Shown: piece by piece, positions 18,020-26,095 of the stretch | Position numbering within the stretch: the stretch's first letter is position 1 | Layout of the letters: each line of letters opens with the position of its first letter | Assembly: GCA_018882795.1 (NCBI GenBank) | Contig: VERJ01000020.1 | Span: 1-36,749, forward strand | Length of the DNA stretch: 36,749 nucleotides | Origin: Burkholderiaceae bacterium | Lineage (GTDB): Bacteria > Pseudomonadota > Gammaproteobacteria > Burkholderiales > Burkholderiaceae_A | Direction: 5' to 3' | The notes under the pieces: generated by a model | What the model saw: only the letters and a program-made list of their open reading frames with translations | Told to the model about the DNA's origin: nothing | Database searches by the model: none | Made by a program: the position numbers and the translations under genes

Positions 18020-18457
18020 TTATTTACTCACCTGAAGCCGATTGATGTATTCAAGCAGCGACAGGATGCGCGCGCGAACGATGGCTTCTTCGTTGTAGCG
18101 CTGCTCCATGTAGTACTCTGCTGCGCTCATTCGATAGACCTGGCCCCACACCGGCATCTCCCGGGTGCCGTGGGCGCTCGTGTCCTCGCCCGAGACGCTC
18201 TTGTACAAACGATCCATTGGGAAGATGCCACCATTATTTTTGGACAGCAAAGTCAGATCCGGTGGGCTTTTGCGCAGCCATGGGGTGACGGTCCCGGACC
18301 CCTTGCCATTGACGCCATGGCAGCTTGCGCAACTATTTTCGAATTCCCGCTTGCCGATATCCAGACCCTTTGTTTGGGCAAGGATTGGCGCGGATACCGT
18401 CAGCATCAGCGTGCCACCGAGAATTAGGGGCATTAGCGAAGCCTGTTTCATCATCAT
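18020..18457 (-). CDS. Monoheme c-type cytochrome
   Basis: The protein has 145 residues from the first of three consecutive ATGs (18457, 18454, 18451); AAGAAAGG just upstream fits the second or third best. A signal peptide of about 27 residues ends APILAQ. Heme is bound covalently through CASCH at 43-47. MPVWGQ supplies the likely axial methionine, and the helical tail (RARILSLLEYINRLQ) is usual in class I cytochromes. It would carry electrons in the periplasm. No oxidase or dehydrogenase partner is adjacent. It is divergent from the Lon-type gene, with about 140 bases between them that may share control. Confidence 0.9.
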   Translation of the reverse strand: MMMKQASLMPLILGGTLMLTVSAPILAQTKGLDIGKREFENSCASCHGVNGKGSGTVTPWLRKSPPDLTLLSKNNGGIFPMDRLYKSVSGEDTSAHGTREMPVWGQVYRMSAAEYYMEQRYNEEAIVRARILSLLEYINRLQVSK

Positions 18458-18599
18458 CGGCCTTTCTTGAATAGTTGTTGCACGCAATTAAACGTGAATC
18501 GACAGATGAGTCTCCACGGTGCTCGTGGAATATCTGTTGATTGATTTCCTCACGCTGCGTTGGCAGGGTGAGCCTGAGAGTTGTCAGACTCCACCCATT

Positions 18600-21032
18600 A
18601 TGGCGACTGTCCCACTTGTTGCTGATGTGTTGTATCGATCTACGGATCCCGGCCAATTCAGCTTCCGCAGTACGTCGGAGCTAGAAGATCTCCCCGAACT
18701 GATTGGGCAGTCCCGCGCACGAACTGCGATTGAGTTCGGAGTGGGCATTCCACATGCGGGCTATAACATCTTTGTTGCTGGACCAGCTGGCAGTGGCAAG
18801 CAGACGTTGGTGCGTCAGCTGGTGGGCGAGCGTGCGCGACAATCCGCACCACCATCAGACTGGTGCTATGTGCATAACTTTGCCAATCCTTATAAGCCGA
18901 GTGTGATTGGTCTTCCAGCGGGCCTAGGGCGGGAGCTTCATGATCAGATGGTCCAGGCTGTGGAGTATCTGCGCAACGCGATCCCCGCCCTCTTTGCCAG
19001 TGACGAGTACCGGGCAAAGCACGACGAAATCATGAAAGCCTTTGTTGAGCGCCAGGAAGAGGCATTTAAGGCCCTGGCCGAGCGCGCCAGATCCCTTGGT
19101 GTCGCCTTTCTGCGGACACCCCGTGGATTTGCTTTTGTGCCGGAAAAGGATGGTGAGGTACTCAAACCAGAAGATTATGAGAAGCTTCCAGAAAAAGATA
19201 AAGATCGTTTGCTGGAGACCACATCTTCGCTACAGACCGAGCTTGAGAAGATTCTTGAGACCATTCCACATTGGTGGCGTGAGCGTAGCGAGAGCCTGAA
19301 AAATCTCAATCGGGAAACGCTGCGATCCATTGTGCGTCAGATGCTTCACGGCATGCGCCGACGCTTTTCCGCCTATCCGCCCGTCTTGCACTACCTTGAT
19401 GCGGTGGAGGAAGACATGGCGGACCATTCAGAGAGTTTTCGCTCTGCGGAGGAGGTTCCTGCTGAGGTGCATGAACACCATGCTGTGGAAACAAAAAGCA
19501 TGCAGTTCATGCACCGGTATCGCATCAATGTGCTGGTGGGTAATGGAGAGCACGCCGGGGCGCCGATCGTGGCTGAGGAAAACCCGACTTATGCCAACCT
19601 GATGGGCCGCATTGAGCATATCTCTGAGATGGGCACCCTGGTCACTAACTTTACGCTGATCAAGCCGGGCGCTCTGCATCGCGCTAACGGTGGTTATCTC
19701 CTGCTGGATATTCGAAAGCTGCTGATCCATCCGTTTTCCTGGGAGGGGCTCAAACGCGCACTTCGTTCACGCGAAATTCGCATTGAGTCGCTCCCACAGA
19801 TGGTGGGTCTCGTCAGTACCGTGTCGCTTGAGCCGGCCCCGATACCGATGGAGGTGAAGGTGATCTTGTTTGGTGATCGGATTTTTTATTACCTGTTGTG
19901 TGAATACGATCCGGACTTCGCTGAATTGTTCAAAGTGGCCGCTGATTTTGATGATCGTGTGGTCCGGGATGCAGCATCCAACAAGCTCTATGCGCAGATG
20001 CTGGCATCCATGGCCAGGCAACATGGTTTGACGCACCTTGATCCTGCCGGCGTTGCCCGGGTTATTGACTATGGGGCTCGGGCCATTGGCGATGCTGAGC
20101 GTCTGACGACTCATGCCCGAAGTGTGCTTGATTTGTTGCAGGAGGCGGATTTCATTGCCCGGGCCGCTGGCGCTCATGTGATTTCGGCACCCCATGTCCA
20201 GCAGGCAGTCGATGCCCAGATTTATCGGCTTGATCGTGTAAGAAATCGCCTCCAGGAGGAGATTCTTCGCGGCACGCTGCTGATCGACACCACATCGTCG
20301 GTGGTTGGACAGATTAATGGATTGTCGGTAATCCAGCTCGGAGGATTTGCCTTTGGGCAGCCGGTGCGTATTACCGCACGCAGCCGGTTTGGATCTGGGG
20401 AGATGATCAATATTGAGCGCGAGGCCGACCTGTCGGGGGCCCTGCATTCTAAGGGGGTGTTGATCCTGGCGGGATTTCTGGCAACGCGTTTCGCCAAAAG
20501 TCAACCCTTTGCGCTGACCGCGAGCCTTGTTTTCGAGCAGTCTTATGCGCGGGTGGATGGAGACAGCGCATCGCTTGCAGAGCTCTGTGCCCTGATGTCG
20601 GATCTTGCGTCGGCGCCGATCCATCAGTCAACCGCAGTGACCGGTTCGGTGAATCAGATGGGGGAGGTACAACCTATTGGCGGTGTCAACGAGAAGATCG
20701 AGGGTTTTTTCGATATCTGTTCAGCCCGGGGTCTCGATGGTCGGCAGGGCGTGGTGATTCCGATCGGCAATGTTCCCCACCTGATGCTCAAGCGTCAGGT
20801 GGTGGATGCAGTCAGAAGATCGGAATTTCATGTTTATGCGGTCCGCTCTGTCGATGAGGCCATGGGGCTTTTGACCGGGCTCGCTGCGGGAGAGCCCAAC
20901 CCAGCCGGTGTCTATCCACGGCGGACTATCAATGGCCGTATCGCAGATCGGATCCATCGGCTCGGCGGAATGCAAAAGACCTACAAGCGCAGGACCACTG
21001 AGGCGGTTGTGTTGCGACATACGGGAAGATAA
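18600..21032 (+). CDS. Lon-type ATP-dependent protease (YcbZ/LonB-like branch)
   Basis: This 810-residue protein joins an AAA ATPase to a Lon peptidase domain, without the usual Lon N-terminal substrate domain. Walker A GPAGSGKQT is at 61-69. A long coiled insertion lies at about 110-300 (EAFKALAERARSLG, QTELEKILETIPHWW). The Lon peptidase pair is Ser656 in VDGDSASLAEL and Lys699 in GGVNEKIEGFF; their 43-residue spacing equals that of E. coli Lon. This layout is that of the AAA_32/Lon_C group that includes YcbZ. I chose the ATG at 18600; the frame remains open to a GTG at 18519. It heads a five-gene operon. Its substrates are unknown. Confidence 0.88.
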   Translation: MATVPLVADVLYRSTDPGQFSFRSTSELEDLPELIGQSRARTAIEFGVGIPHAGYNIFVAGPAGSGKQTLVRQLVGERARQSAPPSDWCYVHNFANPYKPSVIGLPAGLGRELHDQMVQAVEYLRNAIPALFASDEYRAKHDEIMKAFVERQEEAFKALAERARSLGVAFLRTPRGFAFVPEKDGEVLKPEDYEKLPEKDKDRLLETTSSLQTELEKILETIPHWWRERSESLKNLNRETLRSIVRQMLHGMRRRFSAYPPVLHYLDAVEEDMADHSESFRSAEEVPAEVHEHHAVETKSMQFMHRYRINVLVGNGEHAGAPIVAEENPTYANLMGRIEHISEMGTLVTNFTLIKPGALHRANGGYLLLDIRKLLIHPFSWEGLKRALRSREIRIESLPQMVGLVSTVSLEPAPIPMEVKVILFGDRIFYYLLCEYDPDFAELFKVAADFDDRVVRDAASNKLYAQMLASMARQHGLTHLDPAGVARVIDYGARAIGDAERLTTHARSVLDLLQEADFIARAAGAHVISAPHVQQAVDAQIYRLDRVRNRLQEEILRGTLLIDTTSSVVGQINGLSVIQLGGFAFGQPVRITARSRFGSGEMINIEREADLSGALHSKGVLILAGFLATRFAKSQPFALTASLVFEQSYARVDGDSASLAELCALMSDLASAPIHQSTAVTGSVNQMGEVQPIGGVNEKIEGFFDICSARGLDGRQGVVIPIGNVPHLMLKRQVVDAVRRSEFHVYAVRSVDEAMGLLTGLAAGEPNPAGVYPRRTINGRIADRIHRLGGMQKTYKRRTTEAVVLRHTGR

Positions 21033-21047
21033 AGAGAGGAGCATCGC

Positions 21048-21626
21048 ATGGGCAACAACTCGGCCGGAGAGTCCGGATCACGCCAGCTGCTGTATTCGAC
21101 ATCGCAGCTCAGCGCGGTGGTGGAGACCATGGCGCGTCGTGCTTACGGAATTCTTGCTGGGAGCACCAAGGTGGCCATTGTGGGTGTTTTACGTCGGGGT
21201 GCACCGCTTGCGGACATGTTGACTGAACTGCTGGTGCAAAAGTACAGCATGGGTCGGCCGCTGCGTATTGATATCGCCGTGAAACGTTATGCCGATGATC
21301 TGACGCTGCTCTACCCAGAGACCCGCATTGAGGAGCCTCACGAACTGACCTCGGTGGATTTGACTGGCTATCATGTCTTGATTGTTGATGATGTGATTCA
21401 TGGGGGCTATTCGCTGCTTCGGGTAGTCGAAATGCTGACCCGGAAAATGCCCGCCAAGATTCGTGTTGCCTGTCTGGTCGATCGCGGCATTAGCGTGCTA
21501 CCGATACGGTCTGATGTAACAGGATTGGTTTTGCAGATCGCTCCACAAGATCTGATTGAAGTGAATGTTCCACCCTATGAGCCGGTGTTTCAGTGTGTGC
21601 TGAACAAACGGCCCAATGGCGTATGA
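21048..21626 (+). CDS. Phosphoribosyltransferase-fold protein (first of pair)
   Basis: This 192-residue protein has the type I phosphoribosyltransferase fold. The PRPP region is VLIVDDVIHGGYS at 110-122, with the two acidic residues intact. The loop that normally reads TGxT is GGYS here, an altered phosphate-binding loop. Upstream, VLRRGAPLADML matches the loop that binds pyrophosphate. The overall shape resembles PyrR and hypoxanthine enzymes. It could be a salvage enzyme or a regulatory relative that has lost catalysis. AGAGGAG lies six bases before the ATG, 15 bases after the protease gene. The next gene overlaps it by four bases. Confidence 0.8.
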   Translation: MGNNSAGESGSRQLLYSTSQLSAVVETMARRAYGILAGSTKVAIVGVLRRGAPLADMLTELLVQKYSMGRPLRIDIAVKRYADDLTLLYPETRIEEPHELTSVDLTGYHVLIVDDVIHGGYSLLRVVEMLTRKMPAKIRVACLVDRGISVLPIRSDVTGLVLQIAPQDLIEVNVPPYEPVFQCVLNKRPNGV

Positions 21627-22303
21627 CATCCCGCTCCTTAGCCCCGCTGGGAACATTTATTGATCGCGATGATGCCGGCCGACAATTGGCCAAGGCCCTG
21701 GCACGTTTTAAGGGGTCCGATCCACTGGTCTTGGCCATTCCCAGGGGCGGTGTTCCAATTGGTGCAATCGTGGCAGCCGAGCTTGGAGGGCAGCTGGATG
21801 TCGTGCTGGTGCACAAGCTGCGCTCGCCGCATTCACCTGAAACCGCGATTGGCGCGATTGATGAGCGTGGCGAGGTCACACTTTCTCCCTATGCGGATGT
21901 TCTGGATTTTAACGGTGGCATGCTTGAGCAGGAGAAACACCATCAGCTGGATATTCTGCGCCAGCGGCGGATTGATTACGCACAGATTCGATCCAGAATT
22001 GATCGTGTGAATCGACCAGTGATTGTGGTCGATGACGGCCTGGCCACGGGCCTGACCATGATTGCCGCATTAAAAAATGCACGATCTGATCGACCTTCCC
22101 GGTTGGTTGCCGCAGTGCCTGTTGCCGCGCAAGACAGTATTGCGCAAATCAAACCCTATCTGGATGAGTTTGTCTGCCTGAACGTGTCTTCTGATTTTTA
22201 TTCGGTGGGGCAGTTTTATCAGGCGTTCCATTCAGTCTCTGATGCCGAGGTACTGAGGCTGCTGAAGACCGCCGGTGGCGGCCTGACGCCCATCACCCCC
22301 TAA
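21623..22303 (+). CDS. Phosphoribosyltransferase-domain protein (second of pair)
   Basis: The 226-residue protein keeps the full PRPP motif VIVVDDGLATGLT at 133-145 and the early IPRGGVPIGAIVAAEL loop. This variety is often annotated simply as phosphoribosyltransferase and is common in stress gene clusters. It has a longer middle part (HKLRSPHSPETAIGAIDERGEV) than purine salvage enzymes. The ATG at 21623 overlaps the stop of the first gene as ATGA, so translation is coupled; a GTG ten codons upstream is unlikely. The substrate base is unknown. The two adjacent members are only distantly similar, and may work as a mixed pair. Confidence 0.87.
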   Translation: MTSRSLAPLGTFIDRDDAGRQLAKALARFKGSDPLVLAIPRGGVPIGAIVAAELGGQLDVVLVHKLRSPHSPETAIGAIDERGEVTLSPYADVLDFNGGMLEQEKHHQLDILRQRRIDYAQIRSRIDRVNRPVIVVDDGLATGLTMIAALKNARSDRPSRLVAAVPVAAQDSIAQIKPYLDEFVCLNVSSDFYSVGQFYQAFHSVSDAEVLRLLKTAGGGLTPITP

Positions 22304-22329
22304 GTCTGGGCAGCCATCGGGGGACGGGG

Positions 22330-24915
22330 GTGAGAACCATCTTATCTGGCGCAGCGTCCGCCAATGTGTTGGATGCGTATTGGGCACTGGGCGCCCAGAC
22401 CTTATTTGCCGAGTTGGGGTCAGGCGAGGCCGGCCTGTCGAACCGGGAAGCCATGCGTCGGCTGCGGTTGGTGACCCCGGGACTGTGGCTTGGCCGGGGC
22501 CGCGGCTCGGCGCTTAGTCTTTTTCTCAAGCAGTTCAGAAACCCCCTGGTGCTGATTCTTATTCTTGCATCGAGCGTATCAATGCTTGTAGCGGATTGGA
22601 TGGAGGCCGGGGTGGTGCTGAGCATCGTGGTGGCAAGTACCGTACTGGCATTTACGCAGGAATACTCGGCCAATCGTGCCTTCGAGCGTCTGGCGTCCCG
22701 TGTGCGCGTGCTTGCTGTGGTGATACGTAACGGTATTGAGCAGAGAATTCTTGCTGATCAGGTGGTGCCTGGAGATGTCGTGGTGCTGTCTGCCGGGTCA
22801 CTGATACCTGCTGACTGCGTAATTCTCTCTGCTGATCGCTTTTATGTGAATCAAGCAACGTTGACCGGAGAGTCCTCTCCTGTGCGCAAGCAGCCTGGTG
22901 TGCACTCGGCCGATGCCGCTCTGGGCAATCGATTCAATTGCGTCTACATGGGGTCGAGTGTGGATAGTGGTCATGCAACGGCCCTGGCAATTCGGAGTGC
23001 CCAAGATACGGTATTCGGGCAGATCGCTGAGCAGCTGGCACAGAACGTCGGGCCCACTGAGTTTGAGCGGGGTGTTCGGCGTTTTGGTCAGCTGCTGATG
23101 CGCACCATGATGGTCGTGGTCTTGTTTGTATTGATCATCAATCTGTTCCGCGATAAACCGGCTATCGATACCCTGATGTTCGCCTTGGCACTGGCGGTTG
23201 GGTTGACACCTGAGTTATTGCCCGCCATTGTCAGTGTGATGTTGGCCCACGGCGCACGGCACCTGGCCCGTCGCGGTGTGATTGTGCGAAAGCTCAATGC
23301 GATTGAGAGCCTCGGTGGAATGACCGTGTTGTGCACGGATAAGACCGGGACCCTGACGAGGGGAACAGCCACGCTCCACGCTGCTTTGGACATCTCAGGT
23401 GCACGCTCTGGTCGGATACTTCGGCTCGCGTTTCTGAATGCGTCCTTCCAGTCGGGTCTTGACAATCCGATAGACCAGGCCATTCGGGAGGAGGCAAAGC
23501 GTTTGGGGCTGACGATTCCAGGCGCCAAAAAACAGGATGAAATTCCGTTGGACTACGATCGTAAGTGCGTCTCGGTGATTGTAGAAGATGATGTCGAAGG
23601 CGGCCTGTTGATCGCGAAAGGGGCTTTTGATCAGATCCTGTCCCGTTGTTCCTCAATCGGAGATCCGGACACCCTGATGGACGCATCTGCGCGGGATGGG
23701 GTACTGAAGATGCACGAGGCACGGACCGCACAAGGCTTTCGCGTTCTGGGTCTTGCAATCCGAGCAATGCAGGCCTCGCCGACCCCAGCCCAGCCCGAGG
23801 ATGAGCACGATCTCTGCCTGGTGGGGCTGCTCTGCCTGGTGGATCAGCCCAAGCCGGATACTCAAAAAATGATTCGCGAGCTGCGGCATCGGGGCGTGGA
23901 CCTAAAAATGATCACCGGAGATGATGATCACGTGGCTAAGTTTATTGCCCATGCGGTCGACCTATCTTCTGAACGCGTGGTGACGGGTGCAATGATTGCA
24001 CGGCTCAGCGATCAGGCCCTGATGCATGTGGCAGCCGAGTCCCATGTCTTCGCCGGGGTCGATCCTAACCAAAAAGAGAGAATTGTCCGTGCCCTGCAAA
24101 AGAGCGGTGCGGTGGTGGGTTTTCTGGGTGATGGTGTGAATGATGCGCTTGCGCTTCACACTGCCGACATCGGTATCTCTGTGAACAATGCGGTGGATGT
24201 GGCCCGTGAAGCTTCAGACTTTGTTTTATTAAAAAAAGAGTTACGGCTGATCTGTGATGGCATTGACGAAGGCCGTCGGACATTTGCCAACACCATGAAG
24301 TATGTTCTCAGCACGACCAGTGCCAACTTCGGCAATATGATCAGCATGGGTGTGATTTCAGTATTTCTGCCATTTCTGCCCCTGCTGCCCGCCCAGGTGC
24401 TGCTTAATAATTTCCTCTCCGATATCCCGGCGGCTGCCCTGGCTGGCGATCGGGTGGATCGGCAATGGGTGGCCCGGCCGCATCGGTTTGACACCCGATT
24501 TATCCGAAACTACATGATTCTGTTCGGGATGATCAGTGTCTGCTTTGACTTTTTGTTGTTTGCCATTCTGTTGTGGGTAATCAGTCTGAGCACTGATCAA
24601 TTCAGGACTGCCTGGTTTATCGAGTCCCTGCTTACAGAGTTGGCCGTGCTGCTCGTGATTCGATCAATTATGCCGTTTCACCACAGCCGCCCCTCAAACC
24701 TGCTGTTGGCACTCACGGTGGGGGTGGCGATCCTGGCTTTAGTGCTCCCCTACACGCCAATTGGCCATGCCTTTGAACTGGTGCCGCTGCCGGGATGGCT
24801 GACTGCGGGCATCGTTGTGATCACGCTGGTCTATGCCCTCACGGTGGAACTACTGAAACGGCGCATGTTTCGCTACTCCCAATACGGGCCCGGCTTGGCT
24901 CCACGAAAAACGTGA
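22330..24915 (+). CDS. P-type cation-transporting ATPase, MgtA-like
   Basis: This 861-residue inner-membrane pump has the full P-type set: the actuator motif LTGES near 178-182, phosphorylation Asp337 in DKTGTLT, and GDGVND at 600-605 in the hinge. The TM4 segment GLTPELLPAIV and the preceding IVRKLNAIESLGGM are of the P3B (MgtA/MgtB magnesium import) type. There is no N-terminal heavy-metal domain. The start is a GTG at 22330, 26 bases past the second phosphoribosyltransferase. Magnesium import is the family's known role, but the ion here is inferred. It lies in the same operon as the Lon-type protease. No MgtC or PhoPQ gene is adjacent. Confidence 0.88.
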   Translation: MRTILSGAASANVLDAYWALGAQTLFAELGSGEAGLSNREAMRRLRLVTPGLWLGRGRGSALSLFLKQFRNPLVLILILASSVSMLVADWMEAGVVLSIVVASTVLAFTQEYSANRAFERLASRVRVLAVVIRNGIEQRILADQVVPGDVVVLSAGSLIPADCVILSADRFYVNQATLTGESSPVRKQPGVHSADAALGNRFNCVYMGSSVDSGHATALAIRSAQDTVFGQIAEQLAQNVGPTEFERGVRRFGQLLMRTMMVVVLFVLIINLFRDKPAIDTLMFALALAVGLTPELLPAIVSVMLAHGARHLARRGVIVRKLNAIESLGGMTVLCTDKTGTLTRGTATLHAALDISGARSGRILRLAFLNASFQSGLDNPIDQAIREEAKRLGLTIPGAKKQDEIPLDYDRKCVSVIVEDDVEGGLLIAKGAFDQILSRCSSIGDPDTLMDASARDGVLKMHEARTAQGFRVLGLAIRAMQASPTPAQPEDEHDLCLVGLLCLVDQPKPDTQKMIRELRHRGVDLKMITGDDDHVAKFIAHAVDLSSERVVTGAMIARLSDQALMHVAAESHVFAGVDPNQKERIVRALQKSGAVVGFLGDGVNDALALHTADIGISVNNAVDVAREASDFVLLKKELRLICDGIDEGRRTFANTMKYVLSTTSANFGNMISMGVISVFLPFLPLLPAQVLLNNFLSDIPAAALAGDRVDRQWVARPHRFDTRFIRNYMILFGMISVCFDFLLFAILLWVISLSTDQFRTAWFIESLLTELAVLLVIRSIMPFHHSRPSNLLLALTVGVAILALVLPYTPIGHAFELVPLPGWLTAGIVVITLVYALTVELLKRRMFRYSQYGPGLAPRKT

Positions 24916-24979
24916 CCATGCCGGAGGATCTGTCGGCAAAAATGGGTGAACTGTAACGAGACCCGGGGAGTGATGAGAA

Positions 24980-25588
24980 ATGTTTCAGGAGCCAGCAAGC
25001 AGCCACGCCGAGCAGGCGCTACAAATTATCTATGACCGATCATCAACCCGCGCCTACTGTTATGAAGATCTCAGCCGCGACACGGTTCAGTCGCTTTTAG
25101 AGGCAGGTGTTCGTGCACCCACGGCGCTTCATCAGGAGCCCTGGTCTTTTGTTGTGATTCAGGATCGGGAATTGCTTCGGCGCATCTCGGATGCGGCCAA
25201 ACCGTTGTTTTTGCGACAGATGGAGCGGGTGAGTGTGCCCAGGGATACCACCGTCTATGCGTACTCGGACCCACACTTCAACATTTTTTATGATGCGGGT
25301 GTGTTGATTGTGGTCTGCGCTGATCCCTCATTGCCGTTTATCGAGGCCGACTGTTGGCTGGCGGCTGAGAACATCATGCTGGCCGCCTGCGCCATGGGGC
25401 TGGGATCATGCGCGATTGGTTCGGCATTGCCGGCTTTGAATCTTCCTGAAATTAAGCGTGATCTTGATATCCCAGCGCCGATGAGCGCTGTTGCTGCTTT
25501 GATTGTCGGCATTCCGAAAGCCAAGGAGGCACCCACCAGTCGCAATCCGCCGCGGATACTCAGCTGGAAAATGCCCCAGACCGCTTAG
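24980..25588 (+). CDS. Nitroreductase-family flavoenzyme
   Basis: The 202-residue protein belongs to the FMN-dependent nitroreductase family. The FMN-binding N-terminus reads DRSSTRAYCYEDLSRDTVQSLLEAGVRAPTALHQEPWSFVV, and the C-terminal half has AAENIMLAACAMGLGSCAIGSAL and AALIVGIPKAKEAPTSRNPP. Such enzymes reduce nitro groups, quinones or other electron acceptors with NAD(P)H. The physiological substrate is not known. The ATG at 24980 is preceded by a GGGGAG sequence about 11 bases upstream. It is the last gene of the five-gene operon and ends only 12 bases from the convergent phasin gene. Confidence 0.9.
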   Translation: MFQEPASSHAEQALQIIYDRSSTRAYCYEDLSRDTVQSLLEAGVRAPTALHQEPWSFVVIQDRELLRRISDAAKPLFLRQMERVSVPRDTTVYAYSDPHFNIFYDAGVLIVVCADPSLPFIEADCWLAAENIMLAACAMGLGSCAIGSALPALNLPEIKRDLDIPAPMSAVAALIVGIPKAKEAPTSRNPPRILSWKMPQTA

Positions 25589-25600
25589 CTCGATTGGGCG

Positions 25601-26077
25601 CTAATGAAAGGTTAGGGGCAGCACCCGGCCCTGGGTCGTCGTGGCGGAAGCCTGCGGTGGCGTTGCAGGCGCCTGGCCATAAAATCCACGTAGGGTGGCA
25701 CTCAGTGGCATGGCACCGGCGGTTTCCTGCAGTGCCGTGGCGGATTCCCGCTGCCAGTTGGAGACAGCTTCACGCGCCACCGTGCTAACCCTGAGCTGGG
25801 TCTTGATCCAGGACTCCAGAATCTTCTGTAGCTGCTGCGTCTGCAGTCTCATCACCAGATAGGGCATGTTGCCAAGGGCTGCGACCACGCTGATCCAGTC
25901 ATTGGCGCTTAGCAGATTTTTCGCTGTGGCTTCGAACTCGTGATAACAGGACTCAAGATTTTTCTCCAGCTCATCAAGCATCTGGATGCCTTGGCTGCGG
26001 GTGAGTTCGCACAGGGTCAGCATCAGGCTCAAGTTGGATTTCGACAAGGTAAGGCCGACTTGTTGATTCACATGCAT
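25601..26077 (-). CDS. Phasin-family granule protein
   Basis: The 158-residue protein is mostly amphipathic helix without a signal peptide. It has long heptad-like stretches (TLCELTRSQGIQMLDELEKNLESCYHEFEATAKNLL, MRLQTQQLQKILESWIKTQL) and a Pro/Ala-rich tail. These traits and its place 18 bases behind the PHA synthase point to a phasin, which coats polyhydroxyalkanoate granules and limits their fusion. GGAG sits six bases before the ATG. Sequence conservation among phasins is low, so the call rests largely on position. It is convergent with the nitroreductase. Confidence 0.75.
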   Translation of the reverse strand: MHVNQQVGLTLSKSNLSLMLTLCELTRSQGIQMLDELEKNLESCYHEFEATAKNLLSANDWISVVAALGNMPYLVMRLQTQQLQKILESWIKTQLRVSTVAREAVSNWQRESATALQETAGAMPLSATLRGFYGQAPATPPQASATTTQGRVLPLTFH

Positions 26078-26095
26078 GTGGCGCTCCGTAAGAGT

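Noticed and set aside
19767-20624. A 285-codon minus-strand frame opposite the Lon-type protease
   Set aside because: It is antisense to the conserved peptidase domain, has no recognisable domain, and lacks a ribosome site.
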